Notes: generated by a model from the letters alone, not told the origin. A stretch of DNA of 64,000 bases from Branchinecta lynchi (GCA_023053575.1 JAKZAP010000014.1:20610938-20674937); one strand, 5' to 3'. Shown: positions 23,083-34,508, counted from the stretch's first letter. Made by a program: numbers and translations.

Positions 23083-23399
23083 CACTGTCGGAAGTTTCAT
23101 AAGAGATAACACAAGGTTCGGATGTTGTCTGTTGTGTTTCAGAATGTTATGCATAATAAGCGTTACCACCAGGAAGAACCGCAAAAAAGTATCTGCTGAG
23201 TTTTCTGACATCATGAGGATACAGAATAAAGTCAGTAGATGTCTTTTGGGCTGCTTTTTGGCTCTTCTTAGCAAAGCTTGTTATGCATAAAATTTCATGT
23301 ATAACATTTTCAAACACAGATAACATTCCAAATGTTATTTGCTACACACTGTCTGCTGTAACTGCGCATCCTTGTGTTATTATGAAACCTCTGACAGTG
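23083..23399. mobile_element. MITE family F, copy 1
   Basis: Ends CACTGTCGGAAGTTTCAT and CACTGTCAGAGGTTTCAT inverted. Internal motifs (TTATGCATAATAAGCG, GGAAGAACCGCAAAAAAGTAT) are shared, partly inverted, with 34509-34864. Confidence 0.65.
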
Positions 23400-23629
23400 T
23401 CTGTGTATGTTTGGGTTTCTGATCAATTACCACCTTTAGTAAAAAATTATACCGTTCGAATTTAGATAAGTCAGAAGTTGCATACCTCTAGTTTTGTGTT
23501 ATCAACCGATCACACGCCGTTTTTAGCCAAAAGACGGTAAGCGTTGAACTTGATTTTGTAAGCATCAGATTTGTTCGCTTTTGCTGGGACAGCCGCTCGA
23601 GTTGAGTACAACCGTTCGATCTTGGATAG

Positions 23630-23986
23630 CAGAGCAAAATAACACTATGGAGTAGCGCCAAGAACTGGCAAAATTGACACACACTCGAGTAACAGCGATA
23701 CTAGCATCACTAGCGATAGAGAACGTCCCAACTGAAACTCAGTCAGTCCCTCACCAGCGCTGGCTCCAATAACTTCATATTCTGAAAACAGCAAAAAAAT
23801 TATGCAGTTTTCATTGCTTCCTTGGTGTGTGAAGACCGCACCTTTGCTTTGCTAGAAATTTCGATACCCTCAAGTTTGCTTGCCTTAAATGCCGCAAGCA
23901 TAATGGGCGGCGCTACGAGTATGTCCCGTTTGCACAGCATTGAAAGCATATGTCTTGGCGCTACTCCCTAATGTTATTTTGCTCTG
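23630..23986 (+). mobile_element. hAT MITE family G, copy 1
   Basis: About 32-bp inverted ends beginning CAGAGCAAAATAACACTA. Flanking octamers TTGGATAG (23622-23629) and TTGGAAAG (23987-23994) agree at 7 of 8. It is the best-preserved copy of the family in the window. Confidence 0.8.
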
Positions 23987-23999
23987 TTGGAAAGCTCTG

Positions 24000-24890
24000 T
24001 CAGTTCATATCGTTTCATATCAGTGTAACCATTCCATATCTGAATAAGCTTCGCTTTTAGACCGAACTTTTGATGTTTTATAGATATAGAATTCAGTCTA
24101 CTAAAGCCGAATCTAGAAGAATTTGCAGGTTAGGGGGATTGGTGTATTAAGTTTACTTTTTACAGATATTAGATTTGACTTGTAATCTTTGTAAACAAGT
24201 GATTTATTATCCTTTCGAAGTTACTGAGTTCCAAAAAAAGTTTCAGGTTGAAGTTGGATGGGTCGACGAGAGAAAAAAAATAAGTGAATCGTGACTAAAG
24301 TTCTCTTGTAAAACTTAGATAAGGTTAGAACGAAACTCGTATATGCCGATCCTAAAATTCGTCATAAACTGTCAAACGTTTGATAAAAGTTAACACAGGG
24401 ATATTCAGTTTCACCAGATAACAATTTGGATGTTATCTGCAAGTATTAGAATATGTTTGACAAAAAAAAAATCTGTAACATTATCACGTAGTATCCAAGT
24501 ATTTTTTGTTGAAACTGCGCATCCTTGTGCTAAATGTTGAGTATTTTCACTTTCCAGATGGGTGACTGAAACATGTGGCCACACAGTTTCTTTGAGCACC
24601 TTTGTTTTTGTTTACGAATTCGCCCCAGAAAGTCGAGTGGGAAATCCTCCACAATGGGACGCCCGTCCATCTGACGGATTTTAGGATCGGTATATTTGAA
24701 TACGATAATGTTGAATTCAGAAACTTCGGTGTTTTTTTTTTTATTTCTCTGTGACTAGTTGCGAATCTCAATTGTTAAGGAAAGCACAAAGAAGATCTGT
24801 ATATGCGATTTTGTTTTCCTACGGGAGCTAAGCTGACCTAGTCAATGCGTGTTTCAGGACACGCTGTTGTGTATCTTTACAACAGGTTTA
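24000..24890. other. unassigned, with a decayed family F fragment
   Basis: Around 24400-24540 there are remnants of MITE F (TTATCTGCAAGTATTAGAA, and GTTGAAACTGCGCATCCTTG). Nothing else is supported. Confidence 0.3.
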
Positions 24891-24896
24891 GTAAAA

Positions 24897-24960
24897 GTAT
24901 AAAAACGGACGAGCAGTTATAAGAGCCAATCAAGGAGCTACGGTCAGCGCGCCGTCAGTT
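24897..24960 (+). promoter_or_regulatory. possible TATA-type core promoter
   Basis: AAAAGTATAAAAACGG is followed by a GC-rich stretch ending GCGCGCCGTCAGTTAAAC, where TCAGTT is initiator-like at a distance somewhat longer than ideal. The region downstream is not coding. It could be a solo LTR promoter, but I found no LTR ends. Confidence 0.25.
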
Positions 24961-25113
24961 AAACTGTTACTAGATCCGTATCCGTTCGGTCACTAGTTGG
25001 TAATGACTGATTGTGTCTCTCTATTTATTATTATAATCCGTATTTGTTGTAGTGGATCATTAGTAAAACAGTTTGTATTGGGTTAGGGTCCAAGTTTGAG
25101 AAAATAAAAAGTC

Positions 25114-25155
25114 GTCAAGTAGCCGAGCGGTCAAGGTCCAATATCTTAAGACATA
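25114..25155 (+). pseudogene. 5' half of a tRNA-Leu(UAA)-like sequence
   Basis: GTCAAGTAGCCGAGCGGTC matches the acceptor and D arm of leucine tRNAs. It is followed by an anticodon loop CTTAAGA (anticodon TAA). The sequence stops at the left end of MITE B2, and no T arm is visible on the far side. It is therefore a truncated tRNA gene or tRNA-derived fragment. Confidence 0.5.
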
Positions 25156-25568
25156 AGGCGTATTCTCGCGATTCCCCGGGGACTCCACTTGAGGAGTCCC
25201 CGCGTTTTTGTTTGTCCCGGGGACTCACTCCCCGTATTCTCACGAGTCCCCACGGACGGGGAATGCTCCGATTATATCACCACCATCAGAAAGGACTCCC
25301 TTTCAGACTCGGAGGGGAATCAGTTTTCGCTGGTTTTAGTGCAATGCAAAATTAATTAAAAGCAATCAGAATAAACAAAACCAATAATAAAGCGGATCCA
25401 GACTAATTTCGTCAACAGCATATTTTTTTTCGAGCAAAATCCATTTTGGAAGCAGTCCCCGTGTTCTCGCTGTTTCTGTACGCGGAGTCCGCGTGGAGTG
25501 ACTCCCTCTATTCTCGTCGTTCCCTTCGATTCCCCGAGGAGTCCTCGGGGAACGGCGAGAATACGCCT
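25156..25568 (+). mobile_element. PIF/Harbinger-like MITE, copy B2
   Basis: Terminal inverted repeats begin AGGCGTATTCTCG. The 3-bp target duplication ATA is present at 25153-25155 and 25569-25571. Confidence 0.82.
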
Positions 25569-25845
25569 ATAAAACAGGGATTCCAGCGTGATGTTCATTT
25601 AAGCCTCCGCTGGAGAGAGTCAAGTCTCGGTAGCAGGTTCCAGCGTATGCACCAGTGTTGCCACTTATACCGCAATACCGCATTTTGCGGTATAATACCG
25701 CGATTCTGAGAAAAATGTTTTCCAGCGTTGGTAAATTTTAAGATGTGGATCACAGTGGAATTCAGAGCCAGCCGTAATAGATCCGTTTTCACCAGGATTT
25801 AGTTGCTCTTCAAATTTGTAATGTAGCCGTTCTTCTAACTACCTA

Positions 25846-26260
25846 AGGCATATTCTCGTCGTTCCCCGAGGACTCCACTTGAGGAGCCCCTGCGTTTTTG
25901 TTTGTCCCGGGGACTCACTCCCCGTATTCTCGCGAGTCCCCACGGACGGGGAATGCTCCGATTATCATCACCATCATCAGAAAGGACTCCCTTTTATATT
26001 CGGAGGGGAATCAGTTTTTGCTGGTGTTGGTGCATGTAAAATTAATTAAAAAGAATCAGAATAAACAAAACCAAAAATAAAGTGGATCCAGACTAGTTTT
26101 GTCAGCTGTACATTTTTTTTTAAGAACAAAATCCATTTTAGAAGCATTCACCGTGTTCTCGTTGTTTTCCGAGGCGGAGTCCGTGTGGAGTGACTCCCTC
26201 TGTTCTCGCCGTTCCCTTCGATTCCCCGAGAAGTCCTCGGGGAACGGCGAGAATACGCCT
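25846..26260 (+). mobile_element. PIF/Harbinger-like MITE, copy B3
   Basis: Same family as B2, 277 bp away in the same orientation. The target duplication CTA is present on both sides (25843-25845 and 26261-26263). Confidence 0.82.
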
Positions 26261-26280
26261 CTAGAGTTGAAGTTGAAGGC

Positions 26281-27016
26281 TTACAGACGAAACATCTCCA
26301 TGGCAAAATGTCCCAATGGCATAACATCCCCGTGGCAAGGCTTCCTCATGGCAAAACGTCCCAATGACAAAACGCCCCCACGACGAAACGTCTCCACAAC
26401 GAAACGTCTCCACGACAAAATGTCCCAATGGCTAAACGTCCCCGTGGCGAAACGTGCCCACGACGAAACGTCTCCACAACGAAACGTCTCCACGACAAAA
26501 TGTCCCAATGGCTAAACGTCCCTGTGGCTAAGCGTTATCATGGCAAAACGTCCCCGTGGCTAAACGTCCCCATGACAAAACTTCTCCACAACAAAACGTC
26601 CCCATGACAAAAGGTCCACACCACGAAACTTCTCCACGACAAAACGTCCAATGGCTAAACGTCCCCGTGGCAAAACGTCCCCACGACGAAACGTCTCCAC
26701 AACGAAACATCTTCATGACAAAAATGTCCCAATGGCTAAACGTCCCCGTGGCAAAACGCCCCCACGAAGAAACGTCTCCACAACGAAACGTCTCCACGAC
26801 AAAATGTCCCAATGGCTAAACGTCCCCGTGGCAAAACGTCCTCATGGCAAAACGTCCCCATGACAAAACGTCTCCACGACATAACGTCCCCATGACTAAA
26901 GGTCCACACCACGAAACGTCTCCACGACAAAATGTCCCAATGGCTAAACGAACGTCCCCGTGGCAAAACGTCCCGGCGACGAAACGTCTCCACAACGAAA
27001 CGTCTCCACGATAAAA
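26281..27016. repeat. 16-bp degenerate minisatellite
   Basis: About 45 units of a 16-base motif such as ACGACGAAACGTCTCC or ATGGCTAAACGTCCCC, arranged in repeating blocks of unit variants. Short open frames appear on both strands across the array and read as Lys/Arg/Pro/Thr-rich or Phe/Gly/Arg-rich peptides. I regard them as artefacts. Two inverted units also occur at 28068-28100. Confidence 0.85.
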
Positions 27017-27460
27017 ATGAAAATACTTTTTTGTCCGACCCACAAGCAAAAATTCCTGGATACGGGCCTGGCAGTGACTGTGAAAACACCGACAAAACTG
27101 AGCCGACTTAGAGAGAGGTATTCGAGCTGATGTTGATACCCGTTTACTCCTCTTCCGACTTCACCGTTACTTATGGCACAAGAAATAGTGAAGGACGCTG
27201 GCAGGAGGCGTACTCCGCGCGCTGACTCGCTCTCGAGCGCGTCCATAGAACCATTCAGCTTTGACTCCTACTTTTCCTCACCAGCGACTAAACAGCGATT
27301 TAAATATTTGTAGAGCGAACGAAACGTGATGTGGCGCGAAGCTAGTAACCTCAGCTCGATCGTGGTGGACAGGGTATTGGGAAATATTCGACTCCGCATA
27401 GTCATATTACAGAGATTGGGAGACGGAGGTTCTGTCAGATTATTTGTTCTTGGTATTACG
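27017..27460 (+). repeat. family Z end fragment followed by dispersed repeat T
   Basis: AATTCCTGGATACGGGCCTG at 27051-27070 is one end of a hAT family Z element whose other end is missing. The following sequence matches 17330-17590 inverted and 27863-27925 directly. Confidence 0.5.
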
Positions 27461-27706
27461 CCTTTTCCTGGGCTCGTAACTGATCAGTAGTAGGATAGTT
27501 CTATTTTGTTTAAAGCGACATGCATAGCCGGTAAAAAAAAATACCGATAAGTTCCTCGGCTCAAAGAGGGTCAAACAAGGAGAATGCAAAAATCAGCGTA
27601 GTGCCGTTATGGTGTATAAAATGGGATGGGAAATTCAAGATATTTTTTAGTGAACCTTGTAGTGCTTGGGATAATATTTAAACTGTACACCTAGAAGATT
27701 TTAATC

Positions 27707-28050
27707 TCTTTATTTCTGTGCTCTGTTCTTAAATTAATCCGCCTTAAAAGAATGCAGGGTCTGGGTGAATCTTGAAATCCCACCCCCAAACAAAAATAAA
27801 AAATTTAATCATATTTTTTTTATTGGTTCCTTTTAGCCGGGGAAATTCCTGGATACGGGCCTGGCAGTGGCTGTGAAAACACCGACAAAACTGAGCCGAC
27901 TTAGAGAGAGGTATTCGAGCTTCTTTATTTATGTGCTGTGTTCTTAAATTAATCCGCCTTAAAAGAATGCAGGGTCTGGTGTGAATCTTGAAATCCCCCC
28001 CCCCCCCAAACAAAAATAAAAAATATAATCATATTTTTGTTATTGGTTCC
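27707..28050 (+). repeat. direct duplication, about 125 bp, 216-bp period
   Basis: 27707-27830 and 27923-28050 share AATCCGCCTTAAAAGAATGC and a C run followed by an A-rich block. Between them is a second family Z end plus a short T fragment. Confidence 0.7.
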
Positions 28051-28643
28051 GTTTCACAATGGGAACATTTTGCACGTTTTGCCACGGCGACGTTTTGCAT
28101 GGAGAATTTCCAGGTAAAACCTCGAAAAATTCCAGAAAAATTCTAAATCCCCCCCCCCCCCTCTCCCTATCAAGAAGGTGTCGTATGACGCAGTTCTTAA
28201 GTGGAGCTCAAGTCTACTCAACCAACTTGTCTTGGCGTCGGCTAAGCTACGTAGTTTCGTTAGCTGGAAACACAACCTCAAGTCCTTAGAAGACCCTGTA
28301 GTACAAACCCAGTCTACTTCCATAGCCTTTTCATCTGTTCTTTTCTTGAGATTCTGCGTTTCTTACGGTGAATCCAGAATTCCCTATTGGCAGAGGCTAT
28401 AATTGAAAAGCGGAAAGTAGGGACAAGTCGCAGGCAAAAAGCTCTGCTTCCGTCGCTATTCCGATATTCCGCAGGCACACAAGATGTTTTCTGGACATTT
28501 ACCCACCCCTAGGGTGGTACACTGTAAAAAAAAATCTTGCCGTATTTGCTACTGGGATTAATCGTGTCTTTATTGAGATAAGATTATCCCTAATTTGGAT
28601 TAATTTTTTCCCAATAGAGATAAGATTAATCCCAGTAGCAAAC

Positions 28644-29661
28644 CTTAGACCTTAGACCTTAGATCCTCCTGTGCCTCCAGAGGCGCCCAGGGCGTCCAAG
28701 AAGAGTCTCCAGTCGTCTCTGAAACTTGCGGCTGCGACGATGTCTTCCCACTCCGGCTGTAAAGAGGCATGAAAGTGCCGCAGGTCGTTGTTGTAGGTAC
28801 GACGGAGAGTATTTTTGGGTCTTCCTCTGCGGCGGGTGCCTTCGGGTAACCAGAAAAAAGCGGATTTGGGGATTCTGGAATCGTCCATGCGCAGCACATG
28901 TCCGAGGTAGCTCCATCTACGCCTTCGTATGGTCTCGATGAGGGACGGTTGACCTGTGATGTTTCTTATGTGCTCGTTCGTTACCTTCTGGGTCCAGTGG
29001 ATACCAAGAAGTCTCCGGAGGCACATGTTTTCAAAGGACTGGATTCTCCTCTCTTGTTCTTGGTTGAGATGCCATGTTTCGGACGCATAGAGGAGGACGG
29101 GTAGGACGTTGCTATTGAACAGGCGGAGCTTAAGCCGGAGGGAGAGGATACTCGACCTCCAAACTTTTTTGAGCCTGTTGAAGGTGCTGTTAGCCTGTCC
29201 AATTCGTGCGGTGACTTCTTTGGCTGTAGATCCCGTGTTCTCGATAGTGCTGCCAAGATATTTGAAATGAACCACTTGTTCCACATCATTGTCGCCACAT
29301 TTGATGTTCATAGGTGAATCGCTGGTTGCCATGCCTTTAGTTTTACTGGCGTTGATATTGAGTCCAAAACCTTCTGCTTTTTCTTGGACGCTCGTAAGCA
29401 GCGCTTGGAGTCGTGTCTTGCAGGTTTCGAGGATGGCAATATCGTCAGCAAAATCTAGGTCGCTGAGCAGGCGATCGTTCAGACGTAGCCCAGTTGAATT
29501 GACACTTCTCAACACGAAGTCAATGACGACCGCGAACAGTAGAGGGGATAAGACACACCCCTGTTTTACCCCGGAGAGGATGGGGAATTTACGGGAGCTT
29601 CCCTCTGCTGTCTTCACACAACTGGTTGTATCTTCATACATCGCCATTATGAGATTTAAAT
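28644..29661 (-). mobile_element. 5'-truncated non-LTR retrotransposon
   Basis: Inserted in MITE D2 with a 6-bp target duplication, GCAAAC, at 28638-28643 and 29662-29667. On the minus strand the 3' end is a short tandem tail of TCTAAGG units, three copies or so, instead of poly(A). The 5' end is cut off within the reverse transcriptase. Truncation plus a repeat tail is typical of target-primed insertion by CR1-, L2- or RTE-type elements. Confidence 0.85.
28652..29661 (-). pseudogene. reverse transcriptase, C-terminal part (non-LTR)
   Basis: About 336 residues remain. Recognisable blocks, in order: GVKQGCVLSPLLF (RT motif B region), FADDIAIL (catalytic FADD, motif C), NASKTKGM (motif D) and HFKYLGSTI (motif E). 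Then comes a thumb and C-terminal region with LLYASETWHLN, RRRRWSYLGHVLRMD and EGTRRRGRPKNTL. The endonuclease and the first catalytic aspartate block are missing because the copy is 5'-truncated. The frame is otherwise unbroken and runs into the tail repeat, so the insertion is fairly young. The clade was not assigned; the C-terminal GRPK-type domain recalls RTE-like elements. Any start codon in the adjacent MITE is fortuitous. Confidence 0.88.
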
Positions 29662-30518
29662 GCAAACACTGCATCCTTATTCGGAGAAACTTTTTACAGT
29701 GTAGTTACGCCCCTAGCGGACAGCGGAGCAACAAGCTACAACAAAGATTTTACCGTAGGTAGCGCTAGCGACGGCTTTTATGATCCTTCTCGGTGACATT
29801 CTTTGTAGATGACTCTTACTCTCAGGAGTCTCTCTTGGAAAAAACAACAAGAAAATGCTAGATCTACTTTTCCTGGTCAACGTGAATTGTTGCAGCAACC
29901 TTTGTTCAGCTTCACGAAACCGATTAGAAAAAATAAATAAACAAGACCAAAGGGTTCGATGGGATCCCAAAAATACAACATTTAATACAGACAGTTGGGT
30001 ATCTTGTCTTCGCCAGACTCCTTGAAAATGTTTACTATTGAAATTTAGAAACAGATTAAGGCCAAATAGCTAATCATCTGATAAAACCTTATTAAGCATG
30101 TGTGCTTACCCCTATAAGTCCTACCTATTTTGACGAAACCGATCGAAACTTCCTGCCTTACTTCTGCCAATTTTCCGGTCTCGGACCGAATTGCGGAACT
30201 ACTTGCTCGGCGAAAAAAATAAAGCTCAAAAACGAATTCAGCTTATCTCCTGGTCCTATATCGAACATTTAATCAACTTAAAATACAAATTTAACTTATA
30301 ACAAATTTTCCGGTTTCAGATGGAATCCGGGCGAAACTGTATGTCCGAGTGAAAAATTATTGTCATACACGGATTTAGCATCTTTTCTTACCTCTAAATC
30401 GGACATCTAATCAACTACAAACAAAACTTTTGCTTTTGACAAAATTTTCCGGTTTTGGCTCCGGGCGAACCACTTGTCCGGGTAGAAAATGATTTTCACA
30501 TTTCTTCTTAACCTAAAT

Positions 30519-32837
30519 CAGGGTTCGTGCGGCACTGGAAATTAGGGAAATCAGGGAAAAGTCAGGGATTTTTTTTTGGGTCAGGGAAATCAGGAAAAAG
30601 TCAGGGAAAATCGTGAAAAGTTGCAGAAGGTCAGGGAAATTAATGGAAAAGTTCAGCTATACTTATGCATCAAGTTTTTTTTTACTGGAATTTTCTTTTT
30701 CGTCGGTTCTCTGTCCAAAGTTTATGAGTTGATAACTCTGTTCTTTGAGCCGTCCCAGTTTGTGGAATGAGGAATCGCATTTTTAATTTCTCGTACAGTT
30801 TGAACAGCTTTACGAAGCTAATGGATGTTTTGTTCAGTTTTTATGGCACTTGCCTTCCGGACAAGTGCCATAATCCGACCACTTTTCCGTCGGTCTGTCG
30901 GTTGGTCGGTCAGTCCGGTGTTTGCGAGTTAGGGTACTTCCAGATGTGCTAGGACGATGAAACTTGCCAGGCATATTAGGGACCCGTCCAAACTAACTTG
31001 GAAACAATCACTTGCTGGTCCGACCATCGTGGGGGGAGGGAGGGGAGCCGGAATCCGCAATTTAGAGACATGCATAACTTTCGAACGGGTGATCGGATCT
31101 TAGCGACTTGATATTTAGAGAGGCCTCGTATCTGATATGTACTATTTCAAGTGCGGACCGAATACGATGAATGTGGGGGGGGAGTAGGAGGGGGGCTGGC
31201 TGGAAATCATGTGACACGCTTAGAGTGGAGCGATCGGGATGAAACTTGGTGGGAGGAATGAGCACGAGCCCTAGGTCCATCTTTGACAGAGCCGGACAGG
31301 ATTCGTGCACTGTGGGGGAGTTGGAGGGGGTTTCCGGAATTCCGATGATTCGGAGTTAAGTTACTTCCAGGTGGGCTAGGACTATGAAACTTGACAGGCA
31401 AGTCAGGGATCCGACCAGATTAACCTGGGAATAGTCAACTTCCCCATCCGACCACCGTGGGGGGAGTGGAAGGAGGGGGAATCCGGAATCTTGAGGAATG
31501 TATAACATTGGAACGGATGATCGGATCTTAACGAAACTTGATATTTGGAAAAAGCTCGTGCCTCAGAATGACCCATTTAAAGCCGGATCCAATGAATGTG
31601 GAGGGGGGGGGGAAATCTTGTGACACGCTTTGAGTCGAGCGATTGGGATGAAACTTGGTGGGAAGGACAAGCACAAGAACTAGATACTCTGTGATAGAAC
31701 CGGATCGAATTTGGGCACTGTGGGGGGAGTTAGAGGGGGGGGGGGGTCCGGAAATCGGGCTACCGCGATCTAAGGTATTTCCAGATGTGCTAGGACTATG
31801 AAACTTGGCTTGAACATTAGAGACTTGAAATAATCAGTTCTCCGACCCAACCATCGTGGGGAATTGGAGGGAGGGGAAATCTGGAATCTTGATGTATGTC
31901 TAACTCTTGAACGAGTTGTCGGATCTTAACGAAACATGATATTTAGGCAGACCTCATGTCTAGGATGTCCCATTTTAAGTCTGGACTGGATCCGATGAAT
32001 GTGGGGGGGGGGGAGGGATCTTGCGACACGCTTAGAGTGGAGCGATTGGGATGAAACTTGGTGGGAAGAACAACGACAAGAACTATATACATCAGTGACA
32101 AAATCGGACACAAGATTGGATCAGAAATTGTCACTTCTCAGATCCAACCATCCCTTAAAAGTACTAATCCTAACCTTAAAGTACTAATCCTAAGCATAAA
32201 GTACAGAAAATGCTTTTAAGCAAAGTTTACATTTAACTCAATGGTGTTAAATTAATTTTTAGCACCCTTGAAGTGCGTTTCTTACCCGAAAAGTAAAAAA
32301 ATACGTTAACCAAACGAAAGATATTCATGATCCCCAAGGGCCCGTGATCATTTTTGCCTCACGGGTTTTGCTTACAACTGAGTTTCTTAAAGTACAAACA
32401 ATAATTTTGAGCAAAATATACATTTTCTTGATTCCAATGAGCTTACCATCATTTGTGCTTCAGGAGTGTTCATTACAGATGCATTTCTAGCGCCCTTAAA
32501 GTGCGCATCATCACGGCCAAATGCATAAATAAAATAGATTTTACGAACAATACATTCTCGTGATTTCCAAGGACCCATGACCGTTCTTATCTCAAGGAAT
32601 TTGCTTACATATGATCACAACAAACCCACGAATTGACGAGTTCATACTTTAATCCTCTGACCCAACCTTTGCAAGTGCCATATGAGCTTCCAGCTCTTAT
32701 TTTTCAGTAAATGAGTTAATTTGTTCACTGAGGTAATCGAAAGGTGTTGGAAAACTGATGAAAAAGGTCAGGGAAAATCACCAAAAAAGGTCAGGGAAGT
32801 CAGGGAAAAACGTGGAAGAGCAAGCGCACGGACCCTG
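30519..32837 (+). mobile_element. hAT-like element with CAGGGTYCGTGCG ends
   Basis: The left end CAGGGTTCGTGCGGC and the right end CGCACGGACCCTG are inverted copies. Inside each end lie repeated TCAGGGAAA motifs. The immediate flanks share TAAAT, which is shorter than the 8 bp expected of hAT. The middle (30844-32702) is a family Q element, so this is a carrier. Confidence 0.7.
30844..32702 (+). mobile_element. tandem-core element, family Q, copy 2
   Basis: Starts with a TTGCCTTCCGGACAAGTGCC hairpin and a GTCGGTCTGTCGGTTGGTCGG run. It holds four or so diverged units of about 300 bp (GATGAAACTTGSCAGGCA, GATCGGATCTTA, GAATGTGGGGGGG, AGAGTGGAGCGATTGGGATG). It ends GCAAGTGCCATATGAGCTTCC. Confidence 0.6.
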
Positions 32838-33146
32838 TAAATAGAACATCTATATAATTAACATCAAATAAAACTTTTACTTATCCGGTTTTAGCCGGAT
32901 TCCGGGCGAACACTTGCCCGGCGGGAAAATGGTTTTCATAATCGTGTCAGCATGTCTTCTTACTCCTTAATCGACTATCTCATTAACTGTTTAAAAGTAT
33001 TTGTTTGCCCCTTAATTTAAACCCCCTCCCAACCCCTAAATGTAGGGCAACATAGCCCATCTACGAACTCGACCTTTCCCTTGACCCAAAGAATCCTCAC
33101 ACCAAGTTTCCTCGAGAGTTATCGTGCTCACAGACATACGATAATT

Positions 33147-33843
33147 AGACCAGATATTTTTATTTTGCCTTAGAGCGATCGTAATATCCGTCCCTCTGAC
33201 CCTTTACTTCCAGGTTTTGCTGGTTCGGGCAATTTCAGATAAGCTTGGAGTATGAAACTTAGCATGCGTATAAAGGACCGAAGCGAATGACCCAGGAAAA
33301 TTCGATACCCCGTGGGGGTCGGTGGAACTTTCCGGAACTTTGTTGCATGCGTAAACTTGTGAACGGATGATCCGATCAAAACGAAAATTGATGAGGTGAG
33401 AAGGTGCCTCAGATCACCCTTTTATGTGTTTGAACCGAATTCGGCCACGTCTGGGAGAGTTAGAGGGGGGAGCTTTGAAATTTTGTGGCACGCCTAGAGG
33501 TCAAACGAATGGAGCGATTGGAATGAAATCTGGAACATAGAAGGCTCATATGCCCCCACAGAATCCGTACCCTCGGGGGGGGGGGGGGGGAGAGGGGGTT
33601 ACCAGGCATTAGCATACTACCGATGGTGTGGGGGAGTTGTGCTGGATATTTTGCGTAAATGCTCAGATTCGAGTGAAACCTGACGTGTGGGGTGGTACGA
33701 GCAAATACCCTGGATGTTGCATCCCTATGCCTGAGCCGCATCTTGTGACGGTGGGAGAGTCGGAAGATGGTATTCTGTGACGTCTCCGTTTACTTTCTTG
33801 TACCACCCTACTTTTCACATGTGCCATACGAACTCGTAGCTCT
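33147..33843 (+). mobile_element. diverged family Q-like element, copy 3
   Basis: Shares the general plan of family Q (TATGAAACTTAGCATGC, GAACGGATGATCCGATCAAAA, GTGCCATACGAACTCGTAGC at the end) but is poorly conserved. It directly follows the decayed end of A3. Confidence 0.4.
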
Positions 33844-34091
33844 TGTTGCAGTTACCGTGGTATCTCGCCAGTTACCGTGGTATCTCACTTTCATCACCAC
33901 CTACAATAGGGCCTAGGATTTTGTCTAATTGGTGGAAAAGAAGTCTGGCACTCAGTGACGTGACTGAACATCAGTTTTTCTTTTGGGATGACTTCAAAAA
34001 GCTATTTTGGCAATTGTCCTTTTTTGCAGTGCAACCGTAGTATCAGGTACCACGCTAACTTGCAGATCTATTATCGTGGTAAAAACGCAAC
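33844..34091 (+). mobile_element. palindrome-rich MITE family C, copy C2 (partial)
   Basis: Contains TTACCGTGGTATCTC repeated twice, the TTTTTCTTTTGGGATGACTTC block and the right end GTAAAAACGCAACT. The left end is incomplete. Confidence 0.55.
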
Positions 34092-34508
34092 TTATGTCCC
34101 GCAAAATTTACGCAGTGAAAAGTCATAACTGATTACCTGATTACCGCATGTATAGCCCTACTTTTGTTCTTATATTCTACATATCCCATGTGAAAGAGAC
34201 GGATGCCTACACAATAGACAAAGGTGGAACTTTAACAAGAAGCAACATGTTTCTCAAAAGCTTTTAAAATGACAAAAACAAAATATCTGAAATACTTCCA
34301 GAACAGATCAATGGCAGTTATGTTTATAGATGATAGATACGATATATGGCACGCAAATAGGAAACAAAATAACAGTTGCGTTTTTGTCTGATGTTTTAAG
34401 CTCGGTCCCCAATAAAATCATGCAAGAACAAAATTCGGCAGAAATTCGATCGGGAAGTTCGGCCGAATTTGTTTCTAGTTGCAAGATTTTTTGCCAGATG
34501 AGACTGTA

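Larger units (their letters stand above)
28520..29701 (+). mobile_element. Tc/mariner-like MITE (family D) split by a retrotransposon
   Basis: Begins CACTGTAAAAAA and ends TTTTTACAGTG, with TA immediately outside both ends (28518-28519 and 29702-29703). The two halves join seamlessly when 28644-29667 is removed and then match 8023-8144 and 36778-36946. Confidence 0.8.
29940..33146 (+). mobile_element. Helentron/pearl-like element (A3), interrupted
   Basis: Starts AACAAGACCAAAGG with the GGGATCCC motif, and runs through diverged 137-bp-type units to 30518. It resumes at 32838 and decays near 33146 without the terminal palindrome. The 2.3-kb gap is occupied by the element at 30519-32837. It is more diverged than A1, A2 and A4. 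Confidence 0.65.

Noticed and set aside
26099..27095. Several overlapping frames of 70-138 residues on both strands
   Set aside because: They follow the 16-bp minisatellite and the MITE beside it. The frames shift between units as expected of a non-coding array.
30519..32837. Interpretation as a standard hAT with an 8-bp duplication
   Set aside because: Only TAAAT is shared between the flanks, so I call it hAT-like and leave the superfamily open.
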